64,000 bases of DNA from contig NZ_JASKUT010000001.1 in NCBI RefSeq assembly GCF_030167925.1, positions 2,294,001-2,358,000 on the forward strand, given 5' to 3'. Source of the stretch: Paenibacillus silviterrae (lineage in GTDB: Bacteria; Bacillota; Bacilli; Paenibacillales; NBRC-103111). Made by a program: the position numbers and the translations under genes. Each line of letters opens with the position of its first letter. Positions within the stretch are counted from its first letter, which is position 1. Positions 49,829 to 59,072 of this stretch are shown here, one piece after another. Below the pieces are notes generated by a model that searched no databases, was not told the DNA's origin, and was given only the letters and a program-made list of their open reading frames with translations.

Positions 49829-51361
49829 ATGTCTTATTTTTTGGGGATTGATTTAGGGACTTCTGCCGTCAAGTGCATTCTCGTGGATGAGCAAGGTGCC
49901 GTTAAGGGCAGTCACAGCGTAGAATACCCGCTGCTGCAGCCGCAGCCGGGCTGGGCGGAGCAGCAGCCGGAGGACTGGTGGAACGGAAGCAGCACTTGTA
50001 TCCGCGAGCTTCTGGAGAAGTGTCAAGTCCGCGGTGAAGAGGTAGCCGGCATCGGACTTTCCGGGCAAATGCACGGCTCCGTCTTCCTCGATGCCGAGCT
50101 GAACGTGGTCCGCCCTGCCTTACTCTGGTGCGACCAACGGACAGCGGAAGAGTGTGAGTGGATTGAGCAAGTCGTTGGGAAGGAAGAACTAGGACGACTG
50201 ACAGGCAATAAGGCGCTGACCGGCTTTACGGCGCCGAAGGCTGTGTGGCTGCGGAATCACGAGCCGGAAAACTACCGGCGGACAGCGCATTTGATGCTGC
50301 CGAAGGATTATGTCCGCCTGCAGCTGACCGGAGCCTTCGGCATGGATATGGCCGACGCCAGCGGCACGCTGCTGCTGGATGTAGCGAACCGCCGCTGGTC
50401 TTCCGAGGTGCTGGAGCGGCTGGCCCTTCCTGCGGAATGGCTCCCGCCGCTCTTCGAAAGCAACGAGGTGGCCGGCCACGTGCTTCCGGCCGCAGCGGCG
50501 TTGACCGGGCTGGCGGCCGGAACGCCGGTCGTAGCCGGTGGCGGCGACCAAGCCTGCGGTGCGGTCGGCGTTGGTGTTGTGCGCGAGGGGATCGCGTCCG
50601 TCGCGCTCGGCACCTCCGGTGTCGTCTTCGTACATGACGACACCTATCAAGCAGACGAGGAATGCCGTCTGCACTCGTTCTGCCACGGCGTGCCGGGCAA
50701 ATGGCACCGCATGGGCGTAATGCTGGCCGCCGGGGGTTCCTTCCAGTGGTGGAAGAACCACTTTGCCTACGAAGAGCTGGAGCAGGCCAAGGCGGAAGGC
50801 CGGGATGTTTACGAGTATTTAACAGCATTGGCTGAAACGGCGCCGTTAGGGAGTGAAGGCTTGCTGTTCGTTCCCTATCTTACGGGAGAACGGACACCGT
50901 ATCCGGACCCGAAGGCCCGCGGCGGCTTTATCGGCCTCAACCTGCGCCATACGAAAGCGCATTTGACCCGTGCCGTGCTGGAGGGCATCACCTTCGGGCT
51001 GCGGGATTCCATGGAGCTTGTGAAACAATCCGGCATTGAGATTAAGGAGCTTCGCGTTAATGGCGGAGGTGCCAGAAGCCTGTTCTGGCGCCAAATGATC
51101 GCCGATATTTTCGGCTATCCTGTCGTCACGGTCAACTCCACAGACGGCCCGGCCTATGGTGCGGCAGTGATGGCAGCCTCCGGTGTTCTTCAGCGGGACA
51201 TCTCCTCCCTCTGCGAGGCATGGATCCAGGTGGTTGACCGCGTTGAGCCGAATGACGCCAATCGTCAGCGCTATGAGGCTTACTACCGTATTTACAGGAC
51301 GCTGTATCCGACTCTGAAGGATACGTTCCATCAGCTCAGCGACCTGGTGAACGAAGGCTAA
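49829..51361 (+). CDS. xylB: Xylulokinase, 510 aa
   Basis: FGGY-family kinase phosphorylating D-xylulose. N-terminal ATP/sugar half with GIDLGTSAVKCILVD and GLSGQMHGSVFLD, then LLWCDQRTAEE; C-terminal half with VALGTSGVVFV and VNGGGARSLFWRQ. Full family length. ATG 49829 has GGGGTG six bases upstream; a GTG nine bases before is less likely. xylA and xylR are absent from the window, and a broken transaldolase lies directly downstream in the opposite direction. Confidence 0.9.
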   Translation: MSYFLGIDLGTSAVKCILVDEQGAVKGSHSVEYPLLQPQPGWAEQQPEDWWNGSSTCIRELLEKCQVRGEEVAGIGLSGQMHGSVFLDAELNVVRPALLWCDQRTAEECEWIEQVVGKEELGRLTGNKALTGFTAPKAVWLRNHEPENYRRTAHLMLPKDYVRLQLTGAFGMDMADASGTLLLDVANRRWSSEVLERLALPAEWLPPLFESNEVAGHVLPAAAALTGLAAGTPVVAGGGDQACGAVGVGVVREGIASVALGTSGVVFVHDDTYQADEECRLHSFCHGVPGKWHRMGVMLAAGGSFQWWKNHFAYEELEQAKAEGRDVYEYLTALAETAPLGSEGLLFVPYLTGERTPYPDPKARGGFIGLNLRHTKAHLTRAVLEGITFGLRDSMELVKQSGIEIKELRVNGGGARSLFWRQMIADIFGYPVVTVNSTDGPAYGAAVMAASGVLQRDISSLCEAWIQVVDRVEPNDANRQRYEAYYRIYRTLYPTLKDTFHQLSDLVNEG

Positions 51362-51376
51362 GCATTCCATAGCAAA

Positions 51377-51416
51377 AACCCGAGCTCCTACATCAGGGGC
51401 TCGGGTTATTTATTTA
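51377..51416 (+). terminator. Terminator after xylB
   Basis: Perfect 9-bp stem AACCCGAGC (51377-51385) with GCTCGGGTT (51399-51407), then an AT-rich tail. Confidence 0.7.
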
Positions 51417-51439
51417 TTTAGAATCAGAGGAAAGATTAT

Positions 51440-51690
51440 GTACCTTGAAGATTTGACTGATCTCCTTCGAGCCCGCTCTTGCCGCCAGAAGCGCCTGAGG
51501 CGACCTGAAGATCAGAGATTACGTTCGTCTTGATTCCGAGCTCTATGAGGCGCTTCGTGGCCTTTAAACCGTCCGTAGACATCGGCACCTTGCCAACGAT
51601 GCCTTCACCCAGCTCAGCCAGCTTACGTCCCTGCTCCACCATCTCATCGGCATTCAGCTGATGACTTCCTGACTGATGGGCATATTACCC
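51440..51690 (-). pseudogene. Decayed transaldolase (TalC/Fsa type) fragment
   Basis: Three minus-strand pieces in different frames line up with the middle of a short transaldolase: PISQEVIS, then MVEQGRKLAELGEG..KVPMSTDGLKATKRLIELGIKTNV (ending near 51517), then QALLAARAG. Normal proteins run G-x-V-S-A-E-V-I-S ... V-V-V-K-I-P-M-T ... T-N-V-T-L-x-F-S-x-N-Q-A-L-L-A-A-K-A-G. Two frameshifts and missing ends show it is dead. About 85 of ~215 codons remain. Its position next to xylB fits a former pentose gene cluster. Confidence 0.75.
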
Positions 51691-51735
51691 GCTATCGAGC
51701 CAATTTTCCTTCACCGTTGCAAAAAAAATCGCACA

Positions 51736-51922
51736 AAAAAACCCGCGAATGCCGTCCGGTCTAGTGTTTCAAACCCGCTCTCGCAGGTGGGTGTCCGCAG
51801 AACCGAATTTGAAGTCCCTTTTCGAGGGCAGGTCAGCAACGGTTCGATGTAGGTCTCCCTAGAAACAGTCATTGGTTCAAAACAACTTTAAGACCGTTAC
51901 GTACATCGCAGGATTTTGTTGT
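51736..51922 (-). ncRNA. ssrS: 6S RNA
   Basis: A transcript of about 187 nt with its own promoter (TTTACT, 17 bp, TATAAT at 51929-51957) and a terminator hairpin ending in seven T. Segments such as GTTTTGAACCAAT, GGGAGACCTACATC, GCTGACCTGCCC and GTTCTGCGGACACCCACCTG match my memory of Gram-positive 6S RNA, and the two ends can pair into the long rod with a central bubble. 6S RNA binds housekeeping RNA polymerase in stationary phase. Called from remembered sequence, not from a covariance search. Confidence 0.75.
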
Positions 51923-51928
51923 ATCCCT

Positions 51929-51957
51929 ATTATAGGGTGTTCCGGGTTGAAAGTAAA
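51929..51957 (-). promoter_or_regulatory. Promoter of 6S RNA
   Basis: Minus strand TTTACT (51952-51957), 17-bp spacer, perfect TATAAT (51929-51934). Confidence 0.7.
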
Positions 51958-51995
51958 CCTCCGAGTCCGCATCAGTTGCTGGGATTCACGGCAAT

Positions 51996-52811
51996 TTACG
52001 GTTTATCGGTATTAGTATGATCCGCAGGATTGATTTTATTCTCCGACGACGAAACGGCTTCCGCCGGTTCCTCGAGCTCCTTCTCTGAAGCTGCTTCCGC
52101 TTCCTTGTCCGCCAGCTGCTGCTGCTTCTCCTGCAGCTTGCCGAAGATCAGGTTAAAGTGCCAGAAGGAAACTACCGCTACCAAGCTGCCCATAAAAAAT
52201 GGGATCAGGAAGGTAAACTGCGTAAAGCTGAAATACATGATGACGCCGTTCAGCACAAGCATGGAAATCGAACGAACCGGATTGCCGATCGTAATCAGCA
52301 GCGCATTCTTGATGATCTGCCAGATCTTCATGTGAAGATGGGACAATATCGAAAAGAAATGGAATACCGAAATGAACAAGAGCCCCGTAAGCGATATCAC
52401 GAGAAAGCGCAGAACGCCGAAAGCACCCGCTTGTGTACCGTAAAACTTAAAGTTCGTATACAGAATGACTCCGAGCAGAACATAGATCAAACCGCCAAGC
52501 ATAGCCTGCACATAGTTTTCCTTGTAGCCGCGAAAGAAGGTTTTGAACAGCGGTGCATCTTCCTCGCCCGTCAGCCATTTGCGAGCGACGGTAAACATCG
52601 CAGCTGTGGAAGGAAACAGAAAGAAAGGGGCGACGATGGCCATTAATAGAAACGTTTGCAAAATTTGTTCCGTCGTCTGGGCTTGCAGCAAAATCAGCCC
52701 CAGCAGGAAGAACGGAATACCGCAGATAATCCATAAGACGTTAATGACCGAGAGACGCATAATCCACTCGGATATTCGGTAAAACCCGCCCATTATGCCT
52801 CGAAATTCCAA
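51996..52811 (-). CDS. DUF624 (YesL-like) membrane protein, 271 aa
   Basis: About five to six membrane helices in the first 215 residues, with the DUF624 features FRISEWIMRLSVINVLWI-like opening and FFRGYKENYVQA; the C-terminal ~50 residues are a Glu/Ala-rich hydrophilic tail. YesL proteins often accompany carbohydrate ABC transporters; none is present here. TTG start with GGAGGG seven bases upstream. Function unknown. Confidence 0.8.
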   Translation of the reverse strand: MEFRGIMGGFYRISEWIMRLSVINVLWIICGIPFFLLGLILLQAQTTEQILQTFLLMAIVAPFFLFPSTAAMFTVARKWLTGEEDAPLFKTFFRGYKENYVQAMLGGLIYVLLGVILYTNFKFYGTQAGAFGVLRFLVISLTGLLFISVFHFFSILSHLHMKIWQIIKNALLITIGNPVRSISMLVLNGVIMYFSFTQFTFLIPFFMGSLVAVVSFWHFNLIFGKLQEKQQQLADKEAEAASEKELEEPAEAVSSSENKINPADHTNTDKP

Positions 52812-52898
52812 TATGATGCCCTCCTTCAGGTATATGGTCTATTATAGCGTATTTTGCCGCTCCAAGGTAGCCGAGCCTCCAGAAACCTTCAAAGAAAA

Positions 52899-52935
52899 GA
52901 AAAAAGGCGAGGCTCTAAACCGCAGCCTCGCCTTT
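52899..52935 (-). terminator. Terminator of cshA
   Basis: Perfect 12-bp stem AAAGGCGAGGCT (52903-52914) with 52924-52935; T-run on the minus strand. Confidence 0.85.
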
Positions 52936-52944
52936 CCGTCTTTC

Positions 52945-54528
52945 TTATACCAAGGTTTCTTCGTTCGAACGGTTGCTGGACGGACGGGAATATCCGCCGC
53001 TGCGCTCTCCGCGGCCTTCCGAACGGCCGCCGCCGCGATAATCACGATCACGGTAGCCGCCGCCGTCACGACGACCGCCGCGATCTCCCCCGCGATCGCC
53101 ACGGTAGCCGCCGCCGCCGCCGTAGCCGCCGCGAGCGCCGCCTGCCGTGCCGTAAGGACCCGATGGTTTTCTGCCCGCGCTGCGCACGTCCGGTCTTCTC
53201 TTCTTGGCACGCAACGGATCCTCCGGAGTCAGCTCGATCTCGATTTCCTTCTTGTCCCCTGTGAGCAGCTTCAAAGCAGCCGCCAGCAAATGAACGGAAT
53301 CATGGGACTCGAGCAAGGAAATCGCAAGACCTTTATACTCGTTATGCTCATCGTTCTGAAGCACATCCAGAACTCGCTCCGCCGTCATTTTTTGCTTGCC
53401 CTCGATCGCCTCGGCTAAAGTCGGCACCGGCTTCCGCTTGATCTTGTGACGAGTCACCTTCTCGATAAAGTACAGGTGGTCGATCTCGCGCGGTGTGACG
53501 AAAGTATAGGCTGCGCCTTCCTTCCCTGCACGGCCCGTACGGCCGATACGGTGAACATAGCTTTCCGGATCCTGAGGGAGGTCAAAGTTAATAACGTGTG
53601 TTACGCCCGATACGTCCAAACCGCGGGCAGCTACGTCCGTAGCTACGAGCACATCGATACTGCCGTCGCGGAATTTGCGCATAACGTTATCACGCTGATT
53701 CTGGGACAGGTCGCCGTGAAGACCTTCCGCCGTATAACCGCGCTTCTGAAGAGCCTCCGACAGCTCATCCACGCGGCGTTTCGTACGTCCGAAGATGATC
53801 GCCAGCTCAGGTGCTTCCATATCGATCAGGCGGCACAGCGCTTCGAACTTCTGGCGCTCATGAAGCTCGATGTACGATTGATCGATCAGCGGAGCGCTAA
53901 CCTGCTTAGGAATAACGGATACATGCTCCGGATTACGCAGGAACTGGTCAGCCAGCTTTCGAATGTTGGCAGGCATCGTAGCGGAGAACAGCATCGTTTG
54001 GCGCTCTTCCGGCACCAGCTTCAGGATCGATTGAATATCGTCCATGAAGCCCATGTCCAGCATTTCGTCCGCTTCGTCAAGGATAACGGTCTGAACGTCA
54101 TCCAGCTTGATCGTCTTGCGGTTGATATGGTCGAGCAAGCGCCCTGGAGTACCGATAATGATCTGCGGCTTCTTGCGAAGCGCGCGGATCTGCTTAACGA
54201 TATCTTGACCGCCGTAGATCGCAAGGGAGCGAATTCCCTTGAAGCGGCCCAGCTTCTCGATTTCGTCGGCAACCTGAATGGCCAGCTCGCGTGTTGGACA
54301 CATGATGAGTGCTACGATACGATCTTCTTTCACGTCAATCTTGTTTACAAGCGGAATACCGAAGGCAGCCGTCTTACCGGTACCTGTTTGCGCTTGTCCG
54401 ATGAGGTCGCGGCCTTCCATCGATACCGGGATCGCTTTTTCCTGAATCGGCGTGGATTCTTCAAAGCCCATCTCCGTGATGGCACGCAATACCTTCGGCT
54501 CTAAACCAAATTCACTAAATGTTTTCAA
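52945..54528 (-). CDS. cshA: DEAD-box RNA helicase CshA, 527 aa
   Basis: Complete DEAD-box core: Q motif [19 protein letters not shown], motif I AQTGTGKT, Ia [20 protein letters not shown], and C-terminal motifs [21 protein letters not shown] and [10 protein letters not shown]. The last ~75 residues are an Arg/Gly-rich tail (repeats of [13 protein letters not shown] type) for RNA binding. CshA acts in RNA decay and ribosome assembly, mainly in the cold. TTG start, AAAGGAG 11 bases upstream, and a ~140-base leader from the promoter at 54678-54707. Confidence 0.93.
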   Translation of the reverse strand: MKTFSEFGLEPKVLRAITEMGFEESTPIQEKAIPVSMEGRDLIGQAQTGTGKTAAFGIPLVNKIDVKEDRIVALIMCPTRELAIQVADEIEKLGRFKGIRSLAIYGGQDIVKQIRALRKKPQIIIGTPGRLLDHINRKTIKLDDVQTVILDEADEMLDMGFMDDIQSILKLVPEERQTMLFSATMPANIRKLADQFLRNPEHVSVIPKQVSAPLIDQSYIELHERQKFEALCRLIDMEAPELAIIFGRTKRRVDELSEALQKRGYTAEGLHGDLSQNQRDNVMRKFRDGSIDVLVATDVAARGLDVSGVTHVINFDLPQDPESYVHRIGRTGRAGKEGAAYTFVTPREIDHLYFIEKVTRHKIKRKPVPTLAEAIEGKQKMTAERVLDVLQNDEHNEYKGLAISLLESHDSVHLLAAALKLLTGDKKEIEIELTPEDPLRAKKRRPDVRSAGRKPSGPYGTAGGARGGYGGGGGYRGDRGGDRGGRRDGGGYRDRDYRGGGRSEGRGERSGGYSRPSSNRSNEETLV

Positions 54529-54677
54529 ATGATTTCATTCTCCTTTTAGAGGGGGTCTCTTTTATATATACCCTTAAGCGCGACTCCTATCGTACTTCAT
54601 TCTTATCTCCACATGAACCGCTCATCCGCACAGACTTAAGCGAAACTGTCAAAGCCGTACTTAAGAATATCTTCCGT

Positions 54678-54707
54678 ATTATAACATATACCCAAGACAT
54701 AATCCAA
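54678..54707 (-). promoter_or_regulatory. Promoter of cshA with long leader
   Basis: Minus strand TTGGAT (54702-54707), 18-bp spacer, TATAAT (54678-54683), leaving a leader of about 140 bases, as often seen for cold-responsive helicase genes. No gene lies in the leader. Confidence 0.5.
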
Positions 54708-54818
54708 CAAGCGCCAATTCAATTCGAAACGCAAGAGGGTCATCTTCGTAGTATAATGTATGTTGAAGGATCGCTGTACTAGCGAAAATCACGGAAGCCA
54801 CGCAAAGGAGCGTTCTAA

Positions 54819-55349
54819 ATGTCGATATGGAAACGAGTCAGTTCCCTAATCAAAAGCAATCAGCAGGAGCCGCCTGCCCGGCAAAGTAACCCGATCGAAG
54901 AATCCCGGGTCGGTGACATCGTCCGTGTAGACCTCGAGGAATACGTTGTATCCGGGAAAGGGATATATTTCGATCGCGGCTTCGAGCCGCACCGCTTTAT
55001 CTATTATATTCAAAACGGCAAACAAATTTCATGCTTGCTGATTGAAAAAGGTCGAACGTATGACAGTTTTTTATGCGAATTCGTCGAAGGGTCCTTAGAT
55101 GATCCGAACGACGTCCCTACCCAGCTGGATTTGGGTGACGGCAGCTTGTTCGAGCTGGAGCATTACCGCAAGGACATGATCCGTACGGAAGGACGCACCG
55201 ACTTTCGTTCAAACGACGAAGTAATGATCTGGAGATACTTCGGCAGCGGGGACCGTTATTTTTTCCTGCAATGGCAGGACGGCAAATATGTCGCTATGCT
55301 GGGTCAGCGTACGCCCGCATCTCAGATTCAGTTTATGAAGGGAACTTAA
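54819..55349 (+). CDS. DUF4178 domain protein, 176 aa
   Basis: Soluble beta-rich protein; residues ~30-165 fit DUF4178 (VGDIVRVDLEEYVVSGKGIYFDRG, IWRYFGSGDRYFFLQW). In Bacilli DUF4178 genes sit with DUF4247 and DUF350 genes and a spermidine-synthase-like gene. Here only the DUF4247 partner follows, 24 bp downstream. Function unknown. Confidence 0.75.
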   Translation: MSIWKRVSSLIKSNQQEPPARQSNPIEESRVGDIVRVDLEEYVVSGKGIYFDRGFEPHRFIYYIQNGKQISCLLIEKGRTYDSFLCEFVEGSLDDPNDVPTQLDLGDGSLFELEHYRKDMIRTEGRTDFRSNDEVMIWRYFGSGDRYFFLQWQDGKYVAMLGQRTPASQIQFMKGT

Positions 55350-55373
55350 ATTGCCTATAAGGAGGAGCTCTAG

Positions 55374-56102
55374 GTGAAGCACGGATACCGTCTGATAGCC
55401 TTGCTGCTGGTGATTGCGCTGCTCACCGCCTGCGGCAATACAGGTAACTATATTAAAGAGCACTATTCATTAATTGATGTTCAGGGTCAAGGGAAAAGCA
55501 CGGCCAAGGTTTATCTTGCCGAAGGAACCGATGTTGTCACCGTAGCCGGCACGCTGGCCGAGCAGGAAAAGCCTAAGGAAATCAGCAAGGAAAGCACCGA
55601 GCAAATGTTCCTTGTGTATGACAGCAAAATCATTCATTTGCAAAAGGACCCGAATCAGCAGGAGAATACGTTAATTGAAGTCGATTCGGTTGAATATGCC
55701 AAGGAAAATTACGATTCCTCCTTCCTTCAGGGCTACTTGACGGCCGCTCTCATCCAATCGGTTTTCGGAAGCGATTGGTCCGGGAAGCACAGCGGCGGCA
55801 AGTACGACTACCGAGGCTACACTTCCACCAAAAGGTACCAGGATTACGGCAAGTATCAATCCGTGCCTTATCCTTCGGGAAGCTCCGGCAGCTCTTCCGG
55901 CTCGAAGAGTCCTGCTGCCGCGCCGGCGACAACCGAACGAAAAGGCAGCTTCTCTTCCACGCCTTCCGGAAGCAAGACACCAAGCCAAAGCACCGGACAG
56001 GTGAGACGAAGCGACGGCTCCACACCAACCTACAAAGCACCTTCGTCGAGCGCCAGCAAGCCCAGCACAAGCAAGCGAACAGGATCTTTTAAGAAAAAAT
56101 GA
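55374..56102 (+). CDS. DUF4247 domain lipoprotein, 242 aa
   Basis: Lipoprotein signal with lipobox LLTAC (Cys20). Residues ~25-135 fit DUF4247 (NYIKEHYSLIDVQG, QMFLVYDSKIIHLQKD). The last ~90 residues are a Ser/Thr/Pro/Lys-rich unfolded tail likely to thread the wall. GTG start with AAGGAGGAG upstream. Co-transcribed with the DUF4178 gene. Confidence 0.78.
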   Translation: MKHGYRLIALLLVIALLTACGNTGNYIKEHYSLIDVQGQGKSTAKVYLAEGTDVVTVAGTLAEQEKPKEISKESTEQMFLVYDSKIIHLQKDPNQQENTLIEVDSVEYAKENYDSSFLQGYLTAALIQSVFGSDWSGKHSGGKYDYRGYTSTKRYQDYGKYQSVPYPSGSSGSSSGSKSPAAAPATTERKGSFSSTPSGSKTPSQSTGQVRRSDGSTPTYKAPSSSASKPSTSKRTGSFKKK

Positions 56103-56148
56103 TTGGAAGCTAGGGGAACGCTTCATACTAAGGATGGAGGTGTTTCCC

Positions 56149-56985
56149 TTGCTTCGTTTATTACAATCATCCCTAGGTCCTCTCCTCGTGGTGGCGCTGG
56201 GGTCCGCATGCATCGCCGCAAGCTTTAACTGGTTTCTCATTCCCCATCAAATGCTCAGCGGCGGCTTGTCCGGCATCTCGATGCTCGTCGGTTATTTAAC
56301 GGGCTGGAATATTGCCCTTCTGTTTCTGATCGGCAACCTTCCCATTCTGTTATGGGGACTTCGCACGATCGGGCGCCGTTTTATCCTGCTCAGTGTTGTT
56401 TCCGTAGCTCTCACCACTTGGTTTATGGAGCTGCTGCCCCAAACCCCGCTGGTCAAGGACCTGCTGATCGCAGCCGTCACCGGCGGCGTCTTCATTGGCG
56501 TCGGCACAGGCATCTCCATGCGTGCGGGCGGCTCCACCGGCGGGTTTGACATTATCGGCTCGATCCTTACCAGAAAGCGGGACTTCTCTCTCGGCACCTT
56601 CCTGACCGGGTTAAACGGGATCGTCATCATTGCTCTGGGTTATTACAAGCAGAATTGGGATCTGGCCCTGTATTCCATGCTCTCGATATTTATTACCGGG
56701 AAAATGATCGATACGATTCATATTCGACATATGAAGGTTACGGTGTTCATCGTCACTCGCAAGAAGGATCTACTGATGCAAAAAATGAAAAAGATCCAGA
56801 GGGGGGTTACGGTGATCCAAACGGAAGGCGGCTATACCAAGCAGCCTCAGCATATGCTGATGACGGTAACGACACGCTACGAGCTGCTTGAGCTGCAGCG
56901 CGTCGTCCGGCAATGGGATCCTCAAGCCTTCGTCAATATTGTCGAAACCGTTGGGGTCATGGGGCTATTCCGTCGAAGCTCCTAA
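56149..56985 (+). CDS. YitT family membrane protein (DUF2179), 278 aa
   Basis: Five to six membrane helices (about residues 1-190), with GGLSGISMLVGYLTGWNIALL and GSTGGFDIIGSIL, then a C-terminal cytoplasmic DUF2179 domain (about 195-275, GVTVIQTEGGY). Families of this type are numerous in spore formers; function unclear. GGAGGTG is six bases before the TTG at 56149, whereas the ATG at 56134 has AAGG touching it, so TTG is the better start. Confidence 0.85.
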   Translation: MLRLLQSSLGPLLVVALGSACIAASFNWFLIPHQMLSGGLSGISMLVGYLTGWNIALLFLIGNLPILLWGLRTIGRRFILLSVVSVALTTWFMELLPQTPLVKDLLIAAVTGGVFIGVGTGISMRAGGSTGGFDIIGSILTRKRDFSLGTFLTGLNGIVIIALGYYKQNWDLALYSMLSIFITGKMIDTIHIRHMKVTVFIVTRKKDLLMQKMKKIQRGVTVIQTEGGYTKQPQHMLMTVTTRYELLELQRVVRQWDPQAFVNIVETVGVMGLFRRSS

Positions 56986-57151
56986 CCAATATTTAATAAT
57001 CGCAGCCCCTACATAGTTTCGGATTTTATGTTATAATGTAAGAAGCTTCACCGGCACTACATGTCTCATCCTCTGCTGCTCGGCTTTACCTGTGTCACTT
57101 CCGTAAGAGGCTCCTGATCTATCAACACCAGATGATGATATGGGAAGGGTG

Positions 57152-57346
57152 ATGCTTGTGGAAACCGTTAAGTTGTCAATCATTGTGATGAAATTAACGC
57201 CGGAGTTGTACCCATTTCTTAAACGCTCGGAATTGGAATCCGAGATCGTGCTTCGCCACGGTCTAGAGGCTTTAGAGGCCGAGGATGCCATGGAAATCAT
57301 TCAATACAGCATTTCGGAACATCAGAAGGACGCCTATCTTCACTGA
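57152..57346 (+). CDS. Small conserved-type hypothetical protein, 64 aa
   Basis: A small, mostly helical and acidic protein. No known family or motif is recognised. GGAAGGG lies before both ATG 57152 and GTG 57158; either could be the start. A TGTTATAAT extended -10 is at about 57030. The stop codon falls in the loop of the terminator. Confidence 0.55.
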   Translation: MLVETVKLSIIVMKLTPELYPFLKRSELESEIVLRHGLEALEAEDAMEIIQYSISEHQKDAYLH

Positions 57347-57362
57347 AGGTAGGCGTTTTTCT
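57331..57362 (+). terminator. Terminator containing the stop codon of the 64-aa gene
   Basis: CGCCTA-CTT pairs with AAG-TAGGCG, followed by TTTTTC; the stop codon is in the loop. Confidence 0.75.
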
Positions 57363-57463
57363 TCCTATTTTCGAAATTGTAAATGTTTCGTAAAAAATCA
57401 TTAGCAGGCTTGGCTCGGTTAATGGTATGATAGAGATAAGTATTGTTACCGGAGGTGTACCCC

Positions 57464-57697
57464 ATGAGTGGATTATTATCCCCAATGCATATCGTACTGA
57501 TCGTCGTTGTGGCGCTGCTGTTGTTCGGACCCAGCAAGCTTCCCGAGCTCGGACGCGGCTTCGGCAGAATGTTTCGTGAATTTAAGGATGCAACCGCAGG
57601 CAATAGCTCTACGATAGAAGACAAGGAAACAAAGAAGGAGCTCACCTCTTCGAATGAAGCTCCCCCAACTATGCAGAATACGAACCAGCCGAAATAA
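57464..57697 (+). CDS. tatA: Sec-independent protein translocase TatA, 77 aa
   Basis: Short N-terminal membrane helix (about residues 9-22), the hinge FGPSKLPELGRGFG, an amphipathic helix (FGRMFREFKDATAG) and an acidic tail. The length and FGP motif mean TatA rather than TatB. GGAGGTG six bases before ATG 57464. No tatC is adjacent, so it must work with TatC encoded elsewhere. Confidence 0.9.
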   Translation: MSGLLSPMHIVLIVVVALLLFGPSKLPELGRGFGRMFREFKDATAGNSSTIEDKETKKELTSSNEAPPTMQNTNQPK

Positions 57698-57717
57698 ACG
57701 TTTTCGCAGCAAACATG

Positions 57718-57756
57718 AAGCCCTCCATTTTCCGGTCAGGATGATGGAGGGCTTTT
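57718..57756. terminator. Terminator after tatA
   Basis: Stem AAGCCCTCCAT (57718-57728) with ATGGAGGGCTT, then TT; can serve the convergent MFS gene. Confidence 0.75.
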
Positions 57757-57772
57757 GGGTATGGAAAGGGCT

Positions 57773-58981
57773 CTAGACTCTTCTCCAGTTTCGCAGATGC
57801 GTGAACAGCAGCAGAACAGCGGCGACTGCCGTTAAGACAGCTCCGAAGAAATACATATCCTCCCCGCCCCAGTTATCTTTAATGAGGCCGCCGACGTAAC
57901 CGCCGGTAATGCCCGCAACGCCGAGAAATACGGCAGACAGCATGGCTTGCCCTGTAGAGCGAAGCTCCTCCGGCACCATCCGGTCCACGTAATGCACGGC
58001 AACCAGCCAAAATACGGCAAAGGTGATCATATGCGTAGCCTGCAGGAACATCAAAGCAAAAGGATCCGTAATGTATCCGTACAGCACCCATCGAACGGTG
58101 TATAACACGGAAACAATAAACAGCAAGGCCAGCTCATTGAACTTATGCATATAGCGGCCTAACAAGGCGAAGGTAGGGATTTCGCTTACCGCCGCAAGCG
58201 CCCATGCAAGCCCTGCCATCGTGTCCGTGCCGCCGCGGTCTTGTAAATAAAGCACGAACAAGCCGTCATTCATTCGGTGCGGAATCATGATCAGGAGGAC
58301 GAGCAGCAGAAACCATAAGAACGATTTGTTCTTCAATACGCCGGCCAGCTGCCGGAAATCGATGGATTGTCCCGGCCCCTTCTCGTCTTTGAGGAGAAAA
58401 ACAAGCAAAATCGGAAGCAGCCAAATGGACCAATACACATAAGGCATGCTCCCTAAGCCTCCGAATAAGCCCAGCAGCCAACCCGACAGCACGGCCGTTG
58501 ACGAGAAGCCGATGGAGCCCCATAGCCTTATGGAGCCGTAGCTTTTCCTTGCCTGCAGCGCGGACTTGATCGTCAGGCTGTCCAATAACGGAACGGATGA
58601 GAGCATGAAAAAGTACAGCAGCAAAGTAAATGTCAACGCATACGGATACCCCGTTGTAAAGAACATGCCGACGCTGGACAAGATGGTAAGTGCCCACAGC
58701 AGAAAAATAATTTTCTTGAGGGAGTTATACCTGTCGCTCATATATCCCCAAAACGGCTGGGCAAAAATCGCTACGAACGGTCCAATCGTCATGAGGATAC
58801 CGATTTGTGCTGATGTAAAGCCTTGATTGAGAAAATAAATCGGCAGGAACGGAAGAAGCACCGCCGTTGTTGCATAATATGAAAAATTCAAACCCCTTAG
58901 TGTCCATAGCTGCTTGGCCATACCGGACACTTCGGCTGCAGAAGGCTCTGAGGCTGATGCTTCTTTCTCGGGTGTACTCAC
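57773..58981 (-). CDS. MFS transporter (MFS_1-like / HcaT type), 402 aa
   Basis: Twelve helices, with motif A-like GYMSDRYNSLKKI, SYGSIRLWGSIGF and VGGLIKDNWGGEDMYF, all typical of the PF12832/HcaT-like subgroup, which includes 3-phenylpropionate and nucleoside/sugar-type transporters. A hydrophilic Ser/Glu-rich N-terminus (about 20 residues) precedes the first helix. Substrate unknown. Confidence 0.83.
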   Translation of the reverse strand: MSTPEKEASASEPSAAEVSGMAKQLWTLRGLNFSYYATTAVLLPFLPIYFLNQGFTSAQIGILMTIGPFVAIFAQPFWGYMSDRYNSLKKIIFLLWALTILSSVGMFFTTGYPYALTFTLLLYFFMLSSVPLLDSLTIKSALQARKSYGSIRLWGSIGFSSTAVLSGWLLGLFGGLGSMPYVYWSIWLLPILLVFLLKDEKGPGQSIDFRQLAGVLKNKSFLWFLLLVLLIMIPHRMNDGLFVLYLQDRGGTDTMAGLAWALAAVSEIPTFALLGRYMHKFNELALLFIVSVLYTVRWVLYGYITDPFALMFLQATHMITFAVFWLVAVHYVDRMVPEELRSTGQAMLSAVFLGVAGITGGYVGGLIKDNWGGEDMYFFGAVLTAVAAVLLLFTHLRNWRRV

Positions 58982-59072
58982 AGGTCTCGCACCACTTTCC
59001 TAATGGATCGCACCGGCTGCCCGGGGATATTTATCTCGTTGTAACACTATACCTCGATACAGAATCGAAAGA

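Noticed and set aside
53446..54504. 352-codon plus-strand frame opposite cshA
   Set aside because: Mirror of the conserved helicase motifs; not a gene.
57061..57117. 18-codon leader peptide before the 64-aa gene
   Set aside because: No ribosome-binding site; probably chance.
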